A DNA stretch of 52,880 bases from Arsukibacterium tuosuense (GCA_945872065.1 CAMBYH010000011.1:1-52880), one strand, 5' to 3'. Positions 8,467-17,909 are shown, counted from the first letter of the stretch. Notes: generated by a model from the letters alone, not told the origin. A program made the numbers and translations.

Positions 8467-8802
8467 ATGTTTGAGATCGGTTTCTGGGAGCTGGCGCTGA
8501 TTTTCGCGCTGGGCCTCGTGGTTCTGGGGCCGGAGAAGTTGCCGAAGGTCGCCGCGCAGCTCGGACGCTACGCCGGCCAGGCCCGGCGCATGGCCCGCAC
8601 GCTGACAGCCCAGATCCAGGATGAGCTGGAAGCCGAGGAACGGCGCTTCCGGGCTAAAGAGTCCCGGCCAGCTGCACCAGAGCCTGCCTACAGCCGACCC
8701 GGCGCCGAAGACCTGATCCCGGGTACCTCGGTTGCAGACGCTCCCGCGACAAACTCCACCGCCGACGCAGACGCCAGGACCGCCGACCGACCCCAGGCCT
8801 GA
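8467..8802 (+). CDS. tatB: Twin-arginine translocase subunit TatB
   Basis: This 111-residue inner-membrane protein pairs with TatC to recognise twin-arginine signal peptides. It starts [13 protein letters not shown], the standard TatB membrane helix with the conserved Glu, followed by [10 protein letters not shown], which marks TatB rather than TatA. An amphipathic helix ([12 protein letters not shown]) and a Pro/Ala-rich tail follow. It lies between tatA and tatC; the tail ends 19 bp before the tatC start. Confidence 0.95.
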   Translation: MFEIGFWELALIFALGLVVLGPEKLPKVAAQLGRYAGQARRMARTLTAQIQDELEAEERRFRAKESRPAAPEPAYSRPGAEDLIPGTSVADAPATNSTADADARTADRPQA

Positions 8803-8821
8803 GTCCGGAGCCCCGACTGTC

Positions 8822-9610
8822 ATGGCGGACAACGATCATCAGCACAACGACGTCCCGGAGCAGCTGCCCGAGGCCAGCCTGATGTCCCATCTGCTCGAGC
8901 TGCGCTCGCGGCTGCTCAAGGCGGTGGGTTCCGTACTGGGAATTTTCGTCTGCCTCCTGCCCTTCACGCAGCAGGTCTTCGAGGCAGTGGCCCACCCGCT
9001 GATGTCCAAGCTGCCCAAGGGCGCAACGATGATCGCCACCGAAGTGGCGTCGCCGTTCCTCACGCCCTTCAAGGCGAGCTTCTACGTCGCCATCCTACTC
9101 GGAATACCCGTGGTCATCTACCAGATCTGGGCGTTCGTGGCGCCGGGACTCTACCGCCGTGAGAAGCGTCTGGCAGTGCCCCTGCTGATTTCCAGCGTGG
9201 TGCTTTTCTATGTGGGCGTAGCCTTTGCCTACTTTGTGATTTTTCCGATCATGTTCAGCTTTTTTGCGACGGCCGCGCCCGCCGGGGTGCAGGTGATGAC
9301 CGATATCAACAGCTATCTGGACTTCGTACTGGTGCTGTTCATTGCCTTTGGCGTGGCCTTTGAAGTGCCGGTGGCTACAGTGCTTCTCGTCCTGAGCGGT
9401 ATGGTCGGCATCGATGCGCTGACGAAGAACCGCCAGTACGTTTTCCTGGGCGCGTTCGTGGTCGGCATGCTGCTGACCCCGCCGGACGTGTTCTCCCAGA
9501 CGCTGCTGGCGATTCCCATGTACCTGCTTTACGAAGCGGGGATCGTCATGGCGCGCATCCTTTCCCAGTCGGATGGTGCCGTTGCGCCAGTGGGCGACAA
9601 ACCCGCCTGA
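8822..9610 (+). CDS. tatC: Twin-arginine translocase subunit TatC
   Basis: This is a polytopic inner-membrane protein of 262 residues and the signal-peptide receptor of the Tat system. The ATG at 8822 gives a normal cytoplasmic N-terminus leading into [11 protein letters not shown], the family motif with conserved Glu and Arg residues. Six hydrophobic segments follow. The first periplasmic loop and the [12 protein letters not shown] segment between helices 2 and 3 are well conserved. It is the last gene of tatABC. Confidence 0.96.
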   Translation: MADNDHQHNDVPEQLPEASLMSHLLELRSRLLKAVGSVLGIFVCLLPFTQQVFEAVAHPLMSKLPKGATMIATEVASPFLTPFKASFYVAILLGIPVVIYQIWAFVAPGLYRREKRLAVPLLISSVVLFYVGVAFAYFVIFPIMFSFFATAAPAGVQVMTDINSYLDFVLVLFIAFGVAFEVPVATVLLVLSGMVGIDALTKNRQYVFLGAFVVGMLLTPPDVFSQTLLAIPMYLLYEAGIVMARILSQSDGAVAPVGDKPA

Positions 9611-9683
9611 CGTCGGCATTGCTGCCCGGGGCACCTTGCCGGGATAATCCCCGCCCACCGTTCATTTTCCTGGAGTCACCAGC

Positions 9684-9995
9684 ATGGCCGCCTATATTCT
9701 CTCCGTCATCGAGGTCACCAACCCCGGCCCGAATCTCAAGAAGTACTCGGAGGAATCCGCCCGACTGGCCCGCTCCCACGGCGGCAAGTATGTGCTCCGG
9801 GGCAAGGCAGCGAGTGTGGTCTCTGGAACCCTTTTGGCCAACAAGGTGGTGATCATGCTGGAGTTTCCGAGCATGGAAAGTCTCAATGCGTTCTACCTGA
9901 GCGACGCGTATCAGAAGGAGTGCAAGCCCCTGCGGGAAGGCACCGGCATCTACGACATCGGAATCTTTGAGGCGCCGCCGGCCGCTATGGCCTAG
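9684..9995 (+). CDS. DUF1330 family protein
   Basis: This 103-residue soluble protein of the DUF1330 family (ferredoxin-like dimeric alpha-beta barrel fold) has no settled function. Family signs are the N-terminal AAYILSVIEVTNP, a KYVLRGK strand, the LEFPSMESLNAFYLSDAYQ segment and the ending IYDIGIFE. A CTGGAG ribosome site lies 7-12 bp upstream of the ATG. It is probably monocistronic. Its last 11 bp overlap the end of the convergent OPT transporter gene. Confidence 0.85.
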   Translation: MAAYILSVIEVTNPGPNLKKYSEESARLARSHGGKYVLRGKAASVVSGTLLANKVVIMLEFPSMESLNAFYLSDAYQKECKPLREGTGIYDIGIFEAPPAAMA

Positions 9996-12237
9996 TTGGC
10001 AGCCCACCCCGGCCGACCCACCAGAGCAGCAACGCGAGCCCCGCGAAGGGGCCCAGGGCGAGCAGGTCGGCATAGGGTCCGTCGAAGAACGGATTGTTCG
10101 CTACGGCCCAGTTCTGGAGCGCGGCGTCCAGGTTGCCGAGAACCCCGGAGAGGAAGGCGATCACGATGCCGGCAATGGCACCGCCGGCAATGTAGCCGGA
10201 GGCCAGGAGCACACCGGGGCCGCGGTCCGTCATCGCTACAAACTCGGCCCCGGTCAGCCCCTGGCTGGCCGGCTGCGCGGCAGCCCGTTTGTCCGCGAGC
10301 CAGCGAATCAGGCCGCCGACGAACAGCGGGGTGGAGCTGGAGATCGGCAGGTAGACGCCCACCGCGAAGGCCAGCGACGGCACACCGGAGAGCTCCAGAA
10401 TGAGCGAGATCGTCGCGCCGAAGATCACGAGCTCCCAGGGCAGCTCCCGGTCCAGGATGCCCTTGATGATGTACGACACGAGCGTGGCCTTTGGGGCATC
10501 AAACTTGCGCACGGTCGTTCCATCCGGGCGCGTATCGTGGGTGCCGTTGATGCCGGGATCAACCAGCCAGACCGCCGTCCCCGCATCATCCACCAGGTAC
10601 TTGCCGGCCGGCCCCCCCTCCAGATTCGTCTTCTGCCAGACCCGGTAGGTTCGGGCGTCGTCAGCGGCCTGCACACCCTGCAGGGCCTCGCGCTGCCCGC
10701 CCAGCGCCTGTACGTCGGTTTTCAGTCCTTGCGGAGCCACCTGCGCTATCGGTACATAGACTGTCGCGGTTTCGTTCAGCTGGAGCAGGATCGGGCCCAT
10801 GCAGAGGGCAGAGGCAAAGGCACCGATGAGAATCGAGACCTGCTGCAGGCGGGGGGTGGCGCCGACGAGATAGCCCGTCTTGAGGTCCTGGGAGACAGTA
10901 CCGCCGTTGGAGCAGGCAACGCAGACGATTCCCCCCACGGATAGTGCGGTGACGTACCAGCCGTCGCCGGTCCAGCCGACGATGAGGAACACCAGGCAGG
11001 TGAGCATCAGGGCGGCGATAGTCATGCCCGAAATCGGATTGGAGGTCGAACCGATCTCGCCGGTCAGGCGGGAGGACACGGTGACAAAGAGCGCCCCCAG
11101 TACCAGGATGAGCAGCGCGCCCAGCAGGTTCATGTGCAATGAGGGCGACAGCAGGATGATCGTCAGGAGCAGGATGATGCCGATGCCCACCAGCTTGATC
11201 GGGAGGTCCTGATCGGTCCGTCCCTTGCCAGTGTCGCTCTGGCGGGCAGCGGCGAAGTCCCCGAAGCCCCGGCGGATACTGCTGGCAATAAGCGGCAGCG
11301 CGCGGATCAGACTGACAATCCCACCCGCAGCCACAGCGCCGGCGCCAATGTAGAGGATATAGGCGCCCCGCACGTCCGACGGCGTCATCTCGGCTATGGG
11401 CAGGGTGCCCGGCGGGACCAGCCCGCCGATCTCGGCCCCGAAGTACTTGATCAGCGGTATCAGCAGCAGGTAGGCCATCACGCCGCCGGCGAACATCATG
11501 CTGCTGATGCGCGGGCCGATGATGTAGCCGACTCCCAGCAGCTCGGGAGAAACATCCATGGCAATGGATCCGCCCTTGAGGGGCGCGCCGAACACATAGC
11601 CGGGCGCGTCGCGCCAGCCCTTGAAGGCCACGTTCAGGGTCTTGTAGACCAGGCCAATGCCAAAGCCGGTGAAGATCGTTCGGGCACTGATGGTTTTGCC
11701 CGCCGCCCCCTCCGCCAGGGGGTCAGCTGCCGCGCGAGACTCGACGGAAGCCCCCGCCTTCAGTACCGCTGCGCAGGCCGTACCTTCCGGGTACTTGAGG
11801 ATGCCGTGCTGGTTGACGATGAGCGCGTGGCGCAGGGGAATCATCATGAGGATGCCGAGCAGCCCACCCAGGACGGCAACCAGCATTACTCGCGTGAGCT
11901 CCAGATCGAAGCCCAGGATCAGAATCGCCGGCATCGTCACGCCGACCCCGAAGGCAATGGACTCCCCGGCGGAACCCGTCGTCTGGACGATGTTGTTCTC
12001 CAGGATGCTGGCATCCCGGGCCCCAAGCCTGGAGAGCAACCGGAACAGGGTGATGGAAATCACCGCAACGGGGATCGAGGCACTTACCGTCAGCCCGACC
12101 TTCAGGACGAGGTAGAGCGAGGAGGCGCCAAAGATGATGCCGAGGACCGTCCCCACCAGGACGGCCCGCAGGGTCATCTCCGGGAGGGACGTACCGGCAG
12201 CGATATAAGGCCGGTGGGGAATCCGCAGCTGGCTCAT
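9985..12237 (-). CDS. OPT superfamily transporter (oligopeptide transporter family)
   Basis: This is a large inner-membrane transporter of 750 residues with about 15 hydrophobic segments. The N-terminal SLPEMTLRAVLVGTVLGIIFG region and the KYPEGTACA motif are characteristic of the bacterial oligopeptide (OPT/YSL-like) family. A PISS motif appears in the late segment GVYLPISSSTPLF. A long soluble insertion (about residues 490-600) falls between membrane segments. Family members import peptides or metal chelates; the substrate is unknown here. Its start overlaps the stop of the upstream thioesterase gene by 4 bp, so the two are co-translated. Confidence 0.9.
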   Translation of the reverse strand: MSQLRIPHRPYIAAGTSLPEMTLRAVLVGTVLGIIFGASSLYLVLKVGLTVSASIPVAVISITLFRLLSRLGARDASILENNIVQTTGSAGESIAFGVGVTMPAILILGFDLELTRVMLVAVLGGLLGILMMIPLRHALIVNQHGILKYPEGTACAAVLKAGASVESRAAADPLAEGAAGKTISARTIFTGFGIGLVYKTLNVAFKGWRDAPGYVFGAPLKGGSIAMDVSPELLGVGYIIGPRISSMMFAGGVMAYLLLIPLIKYFGAEIGGLVPPGTLPIAEMTPSDVRGAYILYIGAGAVAAGGIVSLIRALPLIASSIRRGFGDFAAARQSDTGKGRTDQDLPIKLVGIGIILLLTIILLSPSLHMNLLGALLILVLGALFVTVSSRLTGEIGSTSNPISGMTIAALMLTCLVFLIVGWTGDGWYVTALSVGGIVCVACSNGGTVSQDLKTGYLVGATPRLQQVSILIGAFASALCMGPILLQLNETATVYVPIAQVAPQGLKTDVQALGGQREALQGVQAADDARTYRVWQKTNLEGGPAGKYLVDDAGTAVWLVDPGINGTHDTRPDGTTVRKFDAPKATLVSYIIKGILDRELPWELVIFGATISLILELSGVPSLAFAVGVYLPISSSTPLFVGGLIRWLADKRAAAQPASQGLTGAEFVAMTDRGPGVLLASGYIAGGAIAGIVIAFLSGVLGNLDAALQNWAVANNPFFDGPYADLLALGPFAGLALLLWWVGRGGLPTRP

Positions 12238-12656
12238 ACCGGCTGGGTCCGCGGCTCGCCATCGACAACGATCATGAAGCTGGCCTCAGCCTCCGCGACC
12301 AGTGCCCGGTCATCCGCCCTGAACATCTGACCCTGGAGAAACGCCACCTTGCCCTTCTGCCGGATCAGCCGTCCTTCCAGCAGCACGGGCGTACCGACGG
12401 CCAGCGGCTGGCGGTAGCGGATCTCGCAGCGGGCCGTGTGGGCCCGCACACCTTTCAGGAACAGCCAGTTGGCCATGACGTCGTCGAGCGCGCTGTAGAC
12501 GATGCCGCCGTGGGTCAACCGGTCGTAGCCAGCATGATCGGGGCCCGGGGTGAACTCGGCACGGCAGACGTCCAGCCTGTCGATGTAAAAGCGGAGGCGC
12601 AAGCCAACGGGATTGTCGGAGCCGCAGACGAAACAGCGATTGGCATCGGGACGCAC
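12234..12656 (-). CDS. PaaI-like hot-dog fold thioesterase
   Basis: This 140-residue cytoplasmic protein has the acyl-CoA thioesterase hot-dog pattern: GYDRLTHGGIVYSALDDVMANW contains the HGG motif and the long central helix, and RYRQPLAVGTPVLLEG forms the following strands. The N-terminal CFVCGSDNPVGLRL segment (two Cys) is common in this subgroup. The substrate is unknown. It is the upstream partner of the OPT transporter (ATGA overlap). No functional link between the two is evident beyond co-translation. Confidence 0.85.
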   Translation of the reverse strand: MRPDANRCFVCGSDNPVGLRLRFYIDRLDVCRAEFTPGPDHAGYDRLTHGGIVYSALDDVMANWLFLKGVRAHTARCEIRYRQPLAVGTPVLLEGRLIRQKGKVAFLQGQMFRADDRALVAEAEASFMIVVDGEPRTQPV

Positions 12657-12685
12657 GGGTCCTATGCTAGTCCCGGAGGTGGCGC

Positions 12686-13120
12686 GTGGCCTACGATTCC
12701 AGCAATATTTTTGCCAAGATCCTGCGGGGTGAGATCCCCGCGCATATGGTCTACGAGGACCACTCCACCATCGCCATCCTCGACGTGATGCCTCAGGCCG
12801 ATGGCCACGCCCTGATCATTCCCAAGGCCGCTGCAGAGAACCTGTTTGATCTGGACCCGACGCTGGCTGCCGCTGTCATGACCGTGGGTCAGCGGGTGGC
12901 ACTGGCAGCCCGGCAGGTATTCCGCCCTGAGGGCATCACGCTGATGCAGTTCAACGGTGCGGAGGCGGGGCAAACCGTCTTCCATTTTCATCTGCATGTG
13001 ATTCCGCGGTATGCCGGTCAGGCACTGCGGAGTCATGGCCGTGGGTTCGCCGACCCCGCGGTTCTTGCGGAGCAGGCTGAACGCCTGCGGGTCGAGCTGC
13101 AGCGGGAGCAGCCCCGGTAG
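12686..13120 (+). CDS. HIT family hydrolase
   Basis: This 144-residue histidine-triad protein acts as a nucleotide hydrolase or transferase. The catalytic triad motif is HFHLHVIP, with an upstream NIFAKILRGEIP segment and DVMPQADGHALIIPK typical of HinT/HIT proteins. The start is GTG at 12686 with an excellent GGAGGTG ribosome site 4 bp upstream. It is divergent from the thioesterase gene, with only about 29 bp between starts, and is followed by a GNAT gene on the same strand. Confidence 0.92.
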   Translation: MAYDSSNIFAKILRGEIPAHMVYEDHSTIAILDVMPQADGHALIIPKAAAENLFDLDPTLAAAVMTVGQRVALAARQVFRPEGITLMQFNGAEAGQTVFHFHLHVIPRYAGQALRSHGRGFADPAVLAEQAERLRVELQREQPR

Positions 13121-13152
13121 ACTCCGGCTCCCCGGGGCAACCGAGGCAGGAA

Positions 13153-13680
13153 ATGGCCGCAAAACTCCTTGATCATGAGACCGTGGCCAGCGCGGTAGTG
13201 GTGCGCAAGATGCGCGGGGACGACCTCCCTGGCGCCCTGGAGATCCTCCGCCTCTGGAACATGGTGCCTCTGGCCCCGTCTGCAGAAGTGCCGGAGCCGG
13301 AACGGACGACTATCAACATCGACAATGCTTTTGTTGCCGAGGCTGAGGGACGCATCGTTGGCACCGGCAGCTATTTCATCCTTGGGGATGGCTGGGCAGA
13401 AACGGCCAGCCTGGCAGTGGACCCGGCGCCGCGCTTCGCCGGGGTCGGGATATTGCTCCAGCAGGCGCGACTTGATGAGATGCGGGCGCGGGGCGTCCGT
13501 TGGGTGCGGACGGAAACTGACCGGCCCGCAACTGTGCGCTGGTACGTTCAGCGCTTCGGCTACCGGATCGTCGGTGCCAACCCCAAGAAGCACGCGTTCA
13601 GCCTGCCCGATGTGGACCACTGGACCGTGCTCGAGCTTGACCTGGAGGAAGCGCGTCCCGGGGCAGAACCGCTCAGGTAG
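13153..13680 (+). CDS. GNAT family N-acetyltransferase
   Basis: This is a soluble acetyltransferase-fold protein of 175 residues. Strand-helix pattern: IDNAFVAEAEGRIVGTGSYFI, then AETASLAVDPAPRFAGVGILLQQARLDEMRARG, which is the acetyl-CoA pyrophosphate-binding motif (R/Q-x-x-G-x-G/A in a slightly altered form), then RWYVQRFGYRIVGANPKKHAF. The substrate is unknown. Its 3' end overlaps the convergent PaaK-like gene by 8 bp. Confidence 0.85.
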   Translation: MAAKLLDHETVASAVVVRKMRGDDLPGALEILRLWNMVPLAPSAEVPEPERTTINIDNAFVAEAEGRIVGTGSYFILGDGWAETASLAVDPAPRFAGVGILLQQARLDEMRARGVRWVRTETDRPATVRWYVQRFGYRIVGANPKKHAFSLPDVDHWTVLELDLEEARPGAEPLR

Positions 13681-15133
13681 TGGTGGGGGCTCCCGCGTCG
13701 CCGGGAACCATCGACATGAAATCCTCGAACTTGCCTCCCGGCGTCTGCTCCAGACGCGGATGCCTTTGCCAGTGGAAGGTGAAGGCATAGCCCAGCCGAA
13801 CGGTCAGCGCCCGGACCAGACTGGCTTCCTCGCCGGGCGTGAGGTTGCGGAACATGACGTAGTTGATCTCAATCTCATCGACGCTCCGCTGGATCACCTG
13901 AAATTTCTCGATTGGCGCGACATCGAGCCAGAGGGAGGAGGGAAAGCTGGGCCAGAATTGCCGGCCATCCGGCAGCCGCATCATGTTGCGCTGTCGGCCG
14001 TGAATCCGGCGCACAACCGGCAGACCACGGCCGCAGGGACACGGCTCACCGACCTCCGCGTAATCACCCAGGTGGTAGCGGATCAATGGCATGGCGAAAT
14101 TGTGCAGGGCGGTCAGGACCACCTCCCCAGTCTCGCCGGGCGTGCAGGGCTTGCCGTCCCTATCGAGAATCTCGACGATGAGATTCTCCGCCTGCACGTG
14201 ATAGTGGTCGTGTTGCGGGCACTGCAGGGCAATGTAGCCCGCCTCTTCGCAGGTGTAGACATCCGCGATCTGCACCCCCCAGGCCGCCAGCACCGTCGCC
14301 CGCAGTGTTGGACGCAACGCCTCGCTGAAGGTGCGGGCCTGACGAAGCCGTGGGAGGCGGACCCCCTTGCGGAGGCTCAGTTCGGCCAGGGCGCCGAGAT
14401 TGCTGGCGTGGGTAAGCAGGTAGTCCGGGTCCTCGCGCAGCAGCCAGTCAAGCTGCTCCGAGACATCGGTCTGCACGTTGAGAAGGGCCGCCGGGCCTGT
14501 GCGATAGAGGGCCGCCACGGGCGCTCCCCAGTTAGGCGTGTGCCGCTCCTGCACCCGGACCCGAATGGACGCGAGCTTTCCCGAGAAGTCCCGTTGTTGC
14601 CACAGGTGTTCGCGGAGGATCAGGGCCTGCCAGAAAAACTGGGTCACACCAGTGCGCAGAAAGCGGATCGGGGTACCGGTCGACCCCGAGCTTTGCCCCT
14701 CCGCCGGCTGCCCATGCGAGGCTGGCAAGGCCCGGCTCCGCAGAGCGGCGAACCGGGCCTGGAGCTCCGGCCGACCGAGTCGCGGCAAGGACGAGAACGT
14801 AGCCCAGTCCAGTTGGTCCGGGTCAAGGCCGGCGAACGCTCTGGCGTAGTGGGGCACAGTCGCGAGCGCGTGGCGCAGCAGGACCTTTAGCTGACCCAGC
14901 TGGGAGTCCCGCAAGTCGTCGGCGGAACTCCATTGGGAATAGTCCAGCTGCTTCAGAAGATCGCGCAGCCCCCGGGGGCCGGCGGCGGCTACCACCGGCC
15001 AGGTGATACCGGCGAAGCAGCTCGTGGCTGGTGACAGTTTGAGGGTGCGGCCTCGGCGCTGGGGAGCCAACTGGGTAATCTCCGGGAGATGCCGCTTAAT
15101 AGCTTGTCCCGCGGTTCTCCGCAAGGACACCAC
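13673..15133 (-). CDS. Phenylacetate-CoA ligase-like (PaaK/CapK family) adenylate-forming enzyme
   Basis: This 486-residue member of the ANL-superfamily PaaK/CapK branch activates a carboxylate with ATP. The phosphate-binding loop SSGSTGTP and the IRYHLGDYAEV / CPCGRGLPVVRRIHGR region (with a Cys pair as in PaaK) are clear. The acceptor is unknown; CapK-like members are linked to polysaccharide or coenzyme synthesis. The start is one of two tandem GTG codons (15133 or 15130). It begins 21 bp after crcB on the same strand and may be the last gene of the envC-ctpA-GGDEF-crcB run. Its end overlaps the GNAT gene. Confidence 0.82.
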   Translation of the reverse strand: MVSLRRTAGQAIKRHLPEITQLAPQRRGRTLKLSPATSCFAGITWPVVAAAGPRGLRDLLKQLDYSQWSSADDLRDSQLGQLKVLLRHALATVPHYARAFAGLDPDQLDWATFSSLPRLGRPELQARFAALRSRALPASHGQPAEGQSSGSTGTPIRFLRTGVTQFFWQALILREHLWQQRDFSGKLASIRVRVQERHTPNWGAPVAALYRTGPAALLNVQTDVSEQLDWLLREDPDYLLTHASNLGALAELSLRKGVRLPRLRQARTFSEALRPTLRATVLAAWGVQIADVYTCEEAGYIALQCPQHDHYHVQAENLIVEILDRDGKPCTPGETGEVVLTALHNFAMPLIRYHLGDYAEVGEPCPCGRGLPVVRRIHGRQRNMMRLPDGRQFWPSFPSSLWLDVAPIEKFQVIQRSVDEIEINYVMFRNLTPGEEASLVRALTVRLGYAFTFHWQRHPRLEQTPGGKFEDFMSMVPGDAGAPTTT

Positions 15134-15154
15134 CGGGCCGCCGGCCAGCGGCTG

Positions 15155-15541
15155 TCAGGCAGGACGTCCGGTGGCTGACATCCCTGCGGTGAAGCCCGCT
15201 AACGCCGCGGCAACGCCCAGGAGGATCTGCAACGCGGCACTGGTCACGGCCGTGGTCGTCTGGCCTCCCCGCAGGAGCAGGAGTGTCTCCAGGGAGAACG
15301 CAGAGAACGTCGTGTAGCCGCCCAGCACACCGGTGACCAGAAACAACCACGCCTCTGCACTAATCAGGGAGCGGGATTCTGCCAGGCCGGCCACTAACCC
15401 GATCAGCAAGGAGCCGGTGACATTGACCACCAGCGTCCCTGCCGGAAAGGCCGCCATGGCGACGGCGCCGCTCACGGCGTAGCGCAGGGCAGACCCGACC
15501 GCACCACCGGCCCCCACCAGCAGCAGTTCACGGACGCTCAC
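15155..15541 (-). CDS. crcB: CrcB/Fluc fluoride channel
   Basis: This small fluoride-exporting inner-membrane channel subunit has 128 residues and works as an antiparallel dual-topology dimer. Four hydrophobic helices are visible. Family motifs are GGAVGSALRY in helix 1, GTLVVNVTGSLLIG in helix 2 and GVLGGYTTFSAFSLE in helix 3, where the GGYTTFS break lines the pore and binds the central Na+. It overlaps the upstream diguanylate cyclase gene by 4 bp. No fluoride riboswitch was recognised, and there is no leader space for one. Confidence 0.94.
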   Translation of the reverse strand: MSVRELLLVGAGGAVGSALRYAVSGAVAMAAFPAGTLVVNVTGSLLIGLVAGLAESRSLISAEAWLFLVTGVLGGYTTFSAFSLETLLLLRGGQTTTAVTSAALQILLGVAAALAGFTAGMSATGRPA

Positions 15542-16578
15542 CGGGCAACCTGCGGGGCCGATGAGGCCACGCCGGTGCCGCGGGACTGCCTGGCCTGTTT
15601 CTCTTTCTTCAGATTGCGTACGGCTTTGCGAAACAGATTGCGCAGATCATGCCCGTCGCCCGGTGCCGCCGCCACACCAACAGCCACCGCCAGGCGCTGC
15701 ATGGCGTAGTCAAAGTCCTGGGTTCCGGAGAACACATCGTGACGGATGCGATTAGCCACCACATCCGCAGCGACCCGGCCACAGCGGGGCAACAGAATGA
15801 CGAATTCATCGCCCCCGTAGCGGGCGCAGAGATCACCATCGCGGGTGGCCCGCCGGATCCCGTCGGCCACCGCCTTCAGCGCCCTGTCCCCTGCTTCGTG
15901 GCCAAACTGGTCGTTGATCCGTCCCAGCTGTTCCACATCCACCATCAAGAGCGCACTGGGTTCGCCCGCCTCCACGACCTGCAGGTGCTCTGACTCCGCC
16001 AGCTTGCTGAAGCTGCGGAGGTTGTAGAGGCCCGTCAGGTCATCCCGCTCGCCGAGGAAACGAATGGTGCGGGTCGCACGGTCCAGGTCACTGGACAGCG
16101 TGCAGGTGAGAGAGGCCACCAGCAGGGTTGGGGCTAACTCAGCAAACAATGCGATGAGGGCAGGTAACGAGAGCCAGTCTGAGCCCTGGGCCAGCAGGCC
16201 AACCAGCAGTTTACCCACCAGAATCAGCAGCAGCAGCCAGGCGGTGGGCCGCCGCCCGAGGACCAGCGCCGCCGTCACCACGGGCAATAAATTGAGATGA
16301 CTGAGAGGGCCGGCCCGGGGTCCCGCCTGGGCGGTCAACGCCGTGATCAACAGCACCATGGCCACCGTCTCAACGAGGAGCCGGAGACGGGGCTGCTCCC
16401 GGAGCCGCGGCAGGAACGGACTCACGAGCACCGCCACGCCAAAGGCCAGCAGGGTCAGAAACCAGACCGTGGAACTGTTGATGGCGTCCCGGGCCACGAA
16501 ATAGAAGAGCGCGGTGACCAGCAATAGCAGCAGCTGGACCTCCCGAATACTGCGAGCAATGCCTTTCAAGGCGACCAT
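15538..16578 (-). CDS. Membrane-anchored diguanylate cyclase (GGDEF)
   Basis: This 346-residue inner-membrane protein makes cyclic di-GMP. About six hydrophobic helices occupy residues 15-165. The GGDEF domain follows, with DDLTGLYNLRSF, the DVEQLGRINDQFGHEAGD region and the intact catalytic loop GGDEF at 255-259. An RDGD inhibitory site lies at 246-249, exactly five residues before, so product feedback is predicted. The start overlaps the end of ctpA by 13 bp and the stop overlaps crcB by 4 bp, placing it inside a cell-envelope operon. Confidence 0.93.
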   Translation of the reverse strand: MVALKGIARSIREVQLLLLLVTALFYFVARDAINSSTVWFLTLLAFGVAVLVSPFLPRLREQPRLRLLVETVAMVLLITALTAQAGPRAGPLSHLNLLPVVTAALVLGRRPTAWLLLLILVGKLLVGLLAQGSDWLSLPALIALFAELAPTLLVASLTCTLSSDLDRATRTIRFLGERDDLTGLYNLRSFSKLAESEHLQVVEAGEPSALLMVDVEQLGRINDQFGHEAGDRALKAVADGIRRATRDGDLCARYGGDEFVILLPRCGRVAADVVANRIRHDVFSGTQDFDYAMQRLAVAVGVAAAPGDGHDLRNLFRKAVRNLKKEKQARQSRGTGVASSAPQVAR

Positions 16579-17834
16579 GCCCGATGTCTCCAGTGTAGTT
16601 GGGCCAGGTTCGACTGGGCCAGGAGCGCCGGACGGGTCTTCAGCAGCTCCAGCGCCTCATCCAGGCCAGTGGCCGCCGCCTCTGCCCCGAGAGCCACGTC
16701 GGGCGTGATGCCGTGGCCCTGGATCGAGACGCCGGAGGGCGTGAAGTACCGGGACGTCGTCAGCTTTATTGCCCGTCCGCCGGACAAGGGCATCACCGTC
16801 TGCACGGAACCCTTACCGAAGGTACGGCTGCCGACAATGGTGGCGCGATGATTGTCCTGAAGAGCCCCAGCCACAATCTCGGAAGCGGAAGCAGAGGCGC
16901 CGTTGACCAGAACAACCAGCGGGGCCCCGGCCAGAAGGTCGCCAGGAGCTGCCTCGTGCCGGAACGTTGCTTCGCGGGACCGGCCACTCGCTGTGACGAT
17001 CAGGCCCCGCTCGAGAAAGCTGTCTGCGACGTCCACCGCGGCGTCCAGCACACCGCCGGGATTGTCCCGCAGATCCAGCACGACGCCGCGCAGGCCGCCG
17101 GCTGTTTCCTGATTGAGGCGCACCAGGCTGCTGCGCAGATCCTTGCCCGTCGTATCGCTGAACTGGGAGATCCGCAGGTAGGCGTACCCGGGTTCCAGCA
17201 GCCGCGCCTGAACACTGTGGACTTCCACGGGGCTGCGCTCCAGATCAAAAGCCAGCGGCTCCGGGTGTCCTTCCCGGGCAATGGTCAGCAGGACATGGCT
17301 GCCCACGGGGCCGCGCATCCGCAGAATCGCCTGACTGACGTTGCCTTCATCGAGAGTCTTACCATCGATTGACAGAACCGCGTCCCCGGCCTTGATCCCC
17401 GCCCGGGCGGCGGGCGTACCTTCAATGGGCGTCACCACGCCGACCCGCCCGTCGGTCGTCTGCAGTTCAAGGCCAACCCCGGAGTAGGTGCCGCTCGTAC
17501 TGATGCGAATCTCCTCGTACGCGGCGGGATCGAGATACCGGGAGTGGGGGTCGAGCTCGGCGAGCATGCCCCGCACGGCGTTATCCATCAGCTGGCGTCC
17601 GGACACCGCTTCCACATAGTCGCGCTTCACCCGGGCGAGAATCTCGGCAAGGACCCGGGCATCGGCAGGCGGCAGTACCGGGGTTGGTGGCCCCCCCGCC
17701 GGCGAGACCGGTTCTGCAGCGTTGAAGGTGGCGGGCGTGAAGCCGGCCAGCACGGCACCGCCCAGCGCCAGGGAAAAGCCCAGCAGCGCCCCGGTGAGCA
17801 GTGGCAGCAAGCCCTTGACTGAGAACGCTTTCAC
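16566..17834 (-). CDS. ctpA: Carboxy-terminal processing protease, S41 family
   Basis: This periplasmic tail-specific serine protease has 422 residues. An N-terminal hydrophobic segment (about 8-32) acts as signal or anchor. LDPHSRYLDPAAYEEI is the standard pre-PDZ sequence, and the PDZ domain contains YSGVGLELQ and AGIKAGDAVLSIDG. The catalytic Ser is in NGASASASEIVAGAL and the catalytic Lys in TFGKGSVQT. The start is GTG. It is downstream of envC, the usual gammaproteobacterial arrangement, after a 100-bp gap with a small hairpin, and overlaps the following diguanylate cyclase by 13 bp. Confidence 0.93.
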   Translation of the reverse strand: MKAFSVKGLLPLLTGALLGFSLALGGAVLAGFTPATFNAAEPVSPAGGPPTPVLPPADARVLAEILARVKRDYVEAVSGRQLMDNAVRGMLAELDPHSRYLDPAAYEEIRISTSGTYSGVGLELQTTDGRVGVVTPIEGTPAARAGIKAGDAVLSIDGKTLDEGNVSQAILRMRGPVGSHVLLTIAREGHPEPLAFDLERSPVEVHSVQARLLEPGYAYLRISQFSDTTGKDLRSSLVRLNQETAGGLRGVVLDLRDNPGGVLDAAVDVADSFLERGLIVTASGRSREATFRHEAAPGDLLAGAPLVVLVNGASASASEIVAGALQDNHRATIVGSRTFGKGSVQTVMPLSGGRAIKLTTSRYFTPSGVSIQGHGITPDVALGAEAAATGLDEALELLKTRPALLAQSNLAQLHWRHRAWSP

Positions 17835-17892
17835 GGTCGTCCAAACACCCCAGTGCGCTCGGACAGTAGCACAGGGTTTGCCGGGCAGGCAT

Positions 17893-17909
17893 GGACTGGA
17901 ACACAGTCC
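17893..17909. other. Small hairpin in the envC-ctpA gap
   Basis: GGACTG (17893-17898) and CAGTCC (17904-17909) form a perfect 6-bp stem with a 5-nt loop in the 100-bp spacer. There is no T-tract in the minus-strand direction, so it is not a convincing terminator. It may modulate read-through or mRNA stability. Nothing else notable was seen in this gap. Confidence 0.35.

Noticed and set aside
13325-14890. A 521-codon plus-strand frame across GNAT and the PaaK-like gene
   Set aside because: It overlaps two well-supported genes in other frames and shows no domain.
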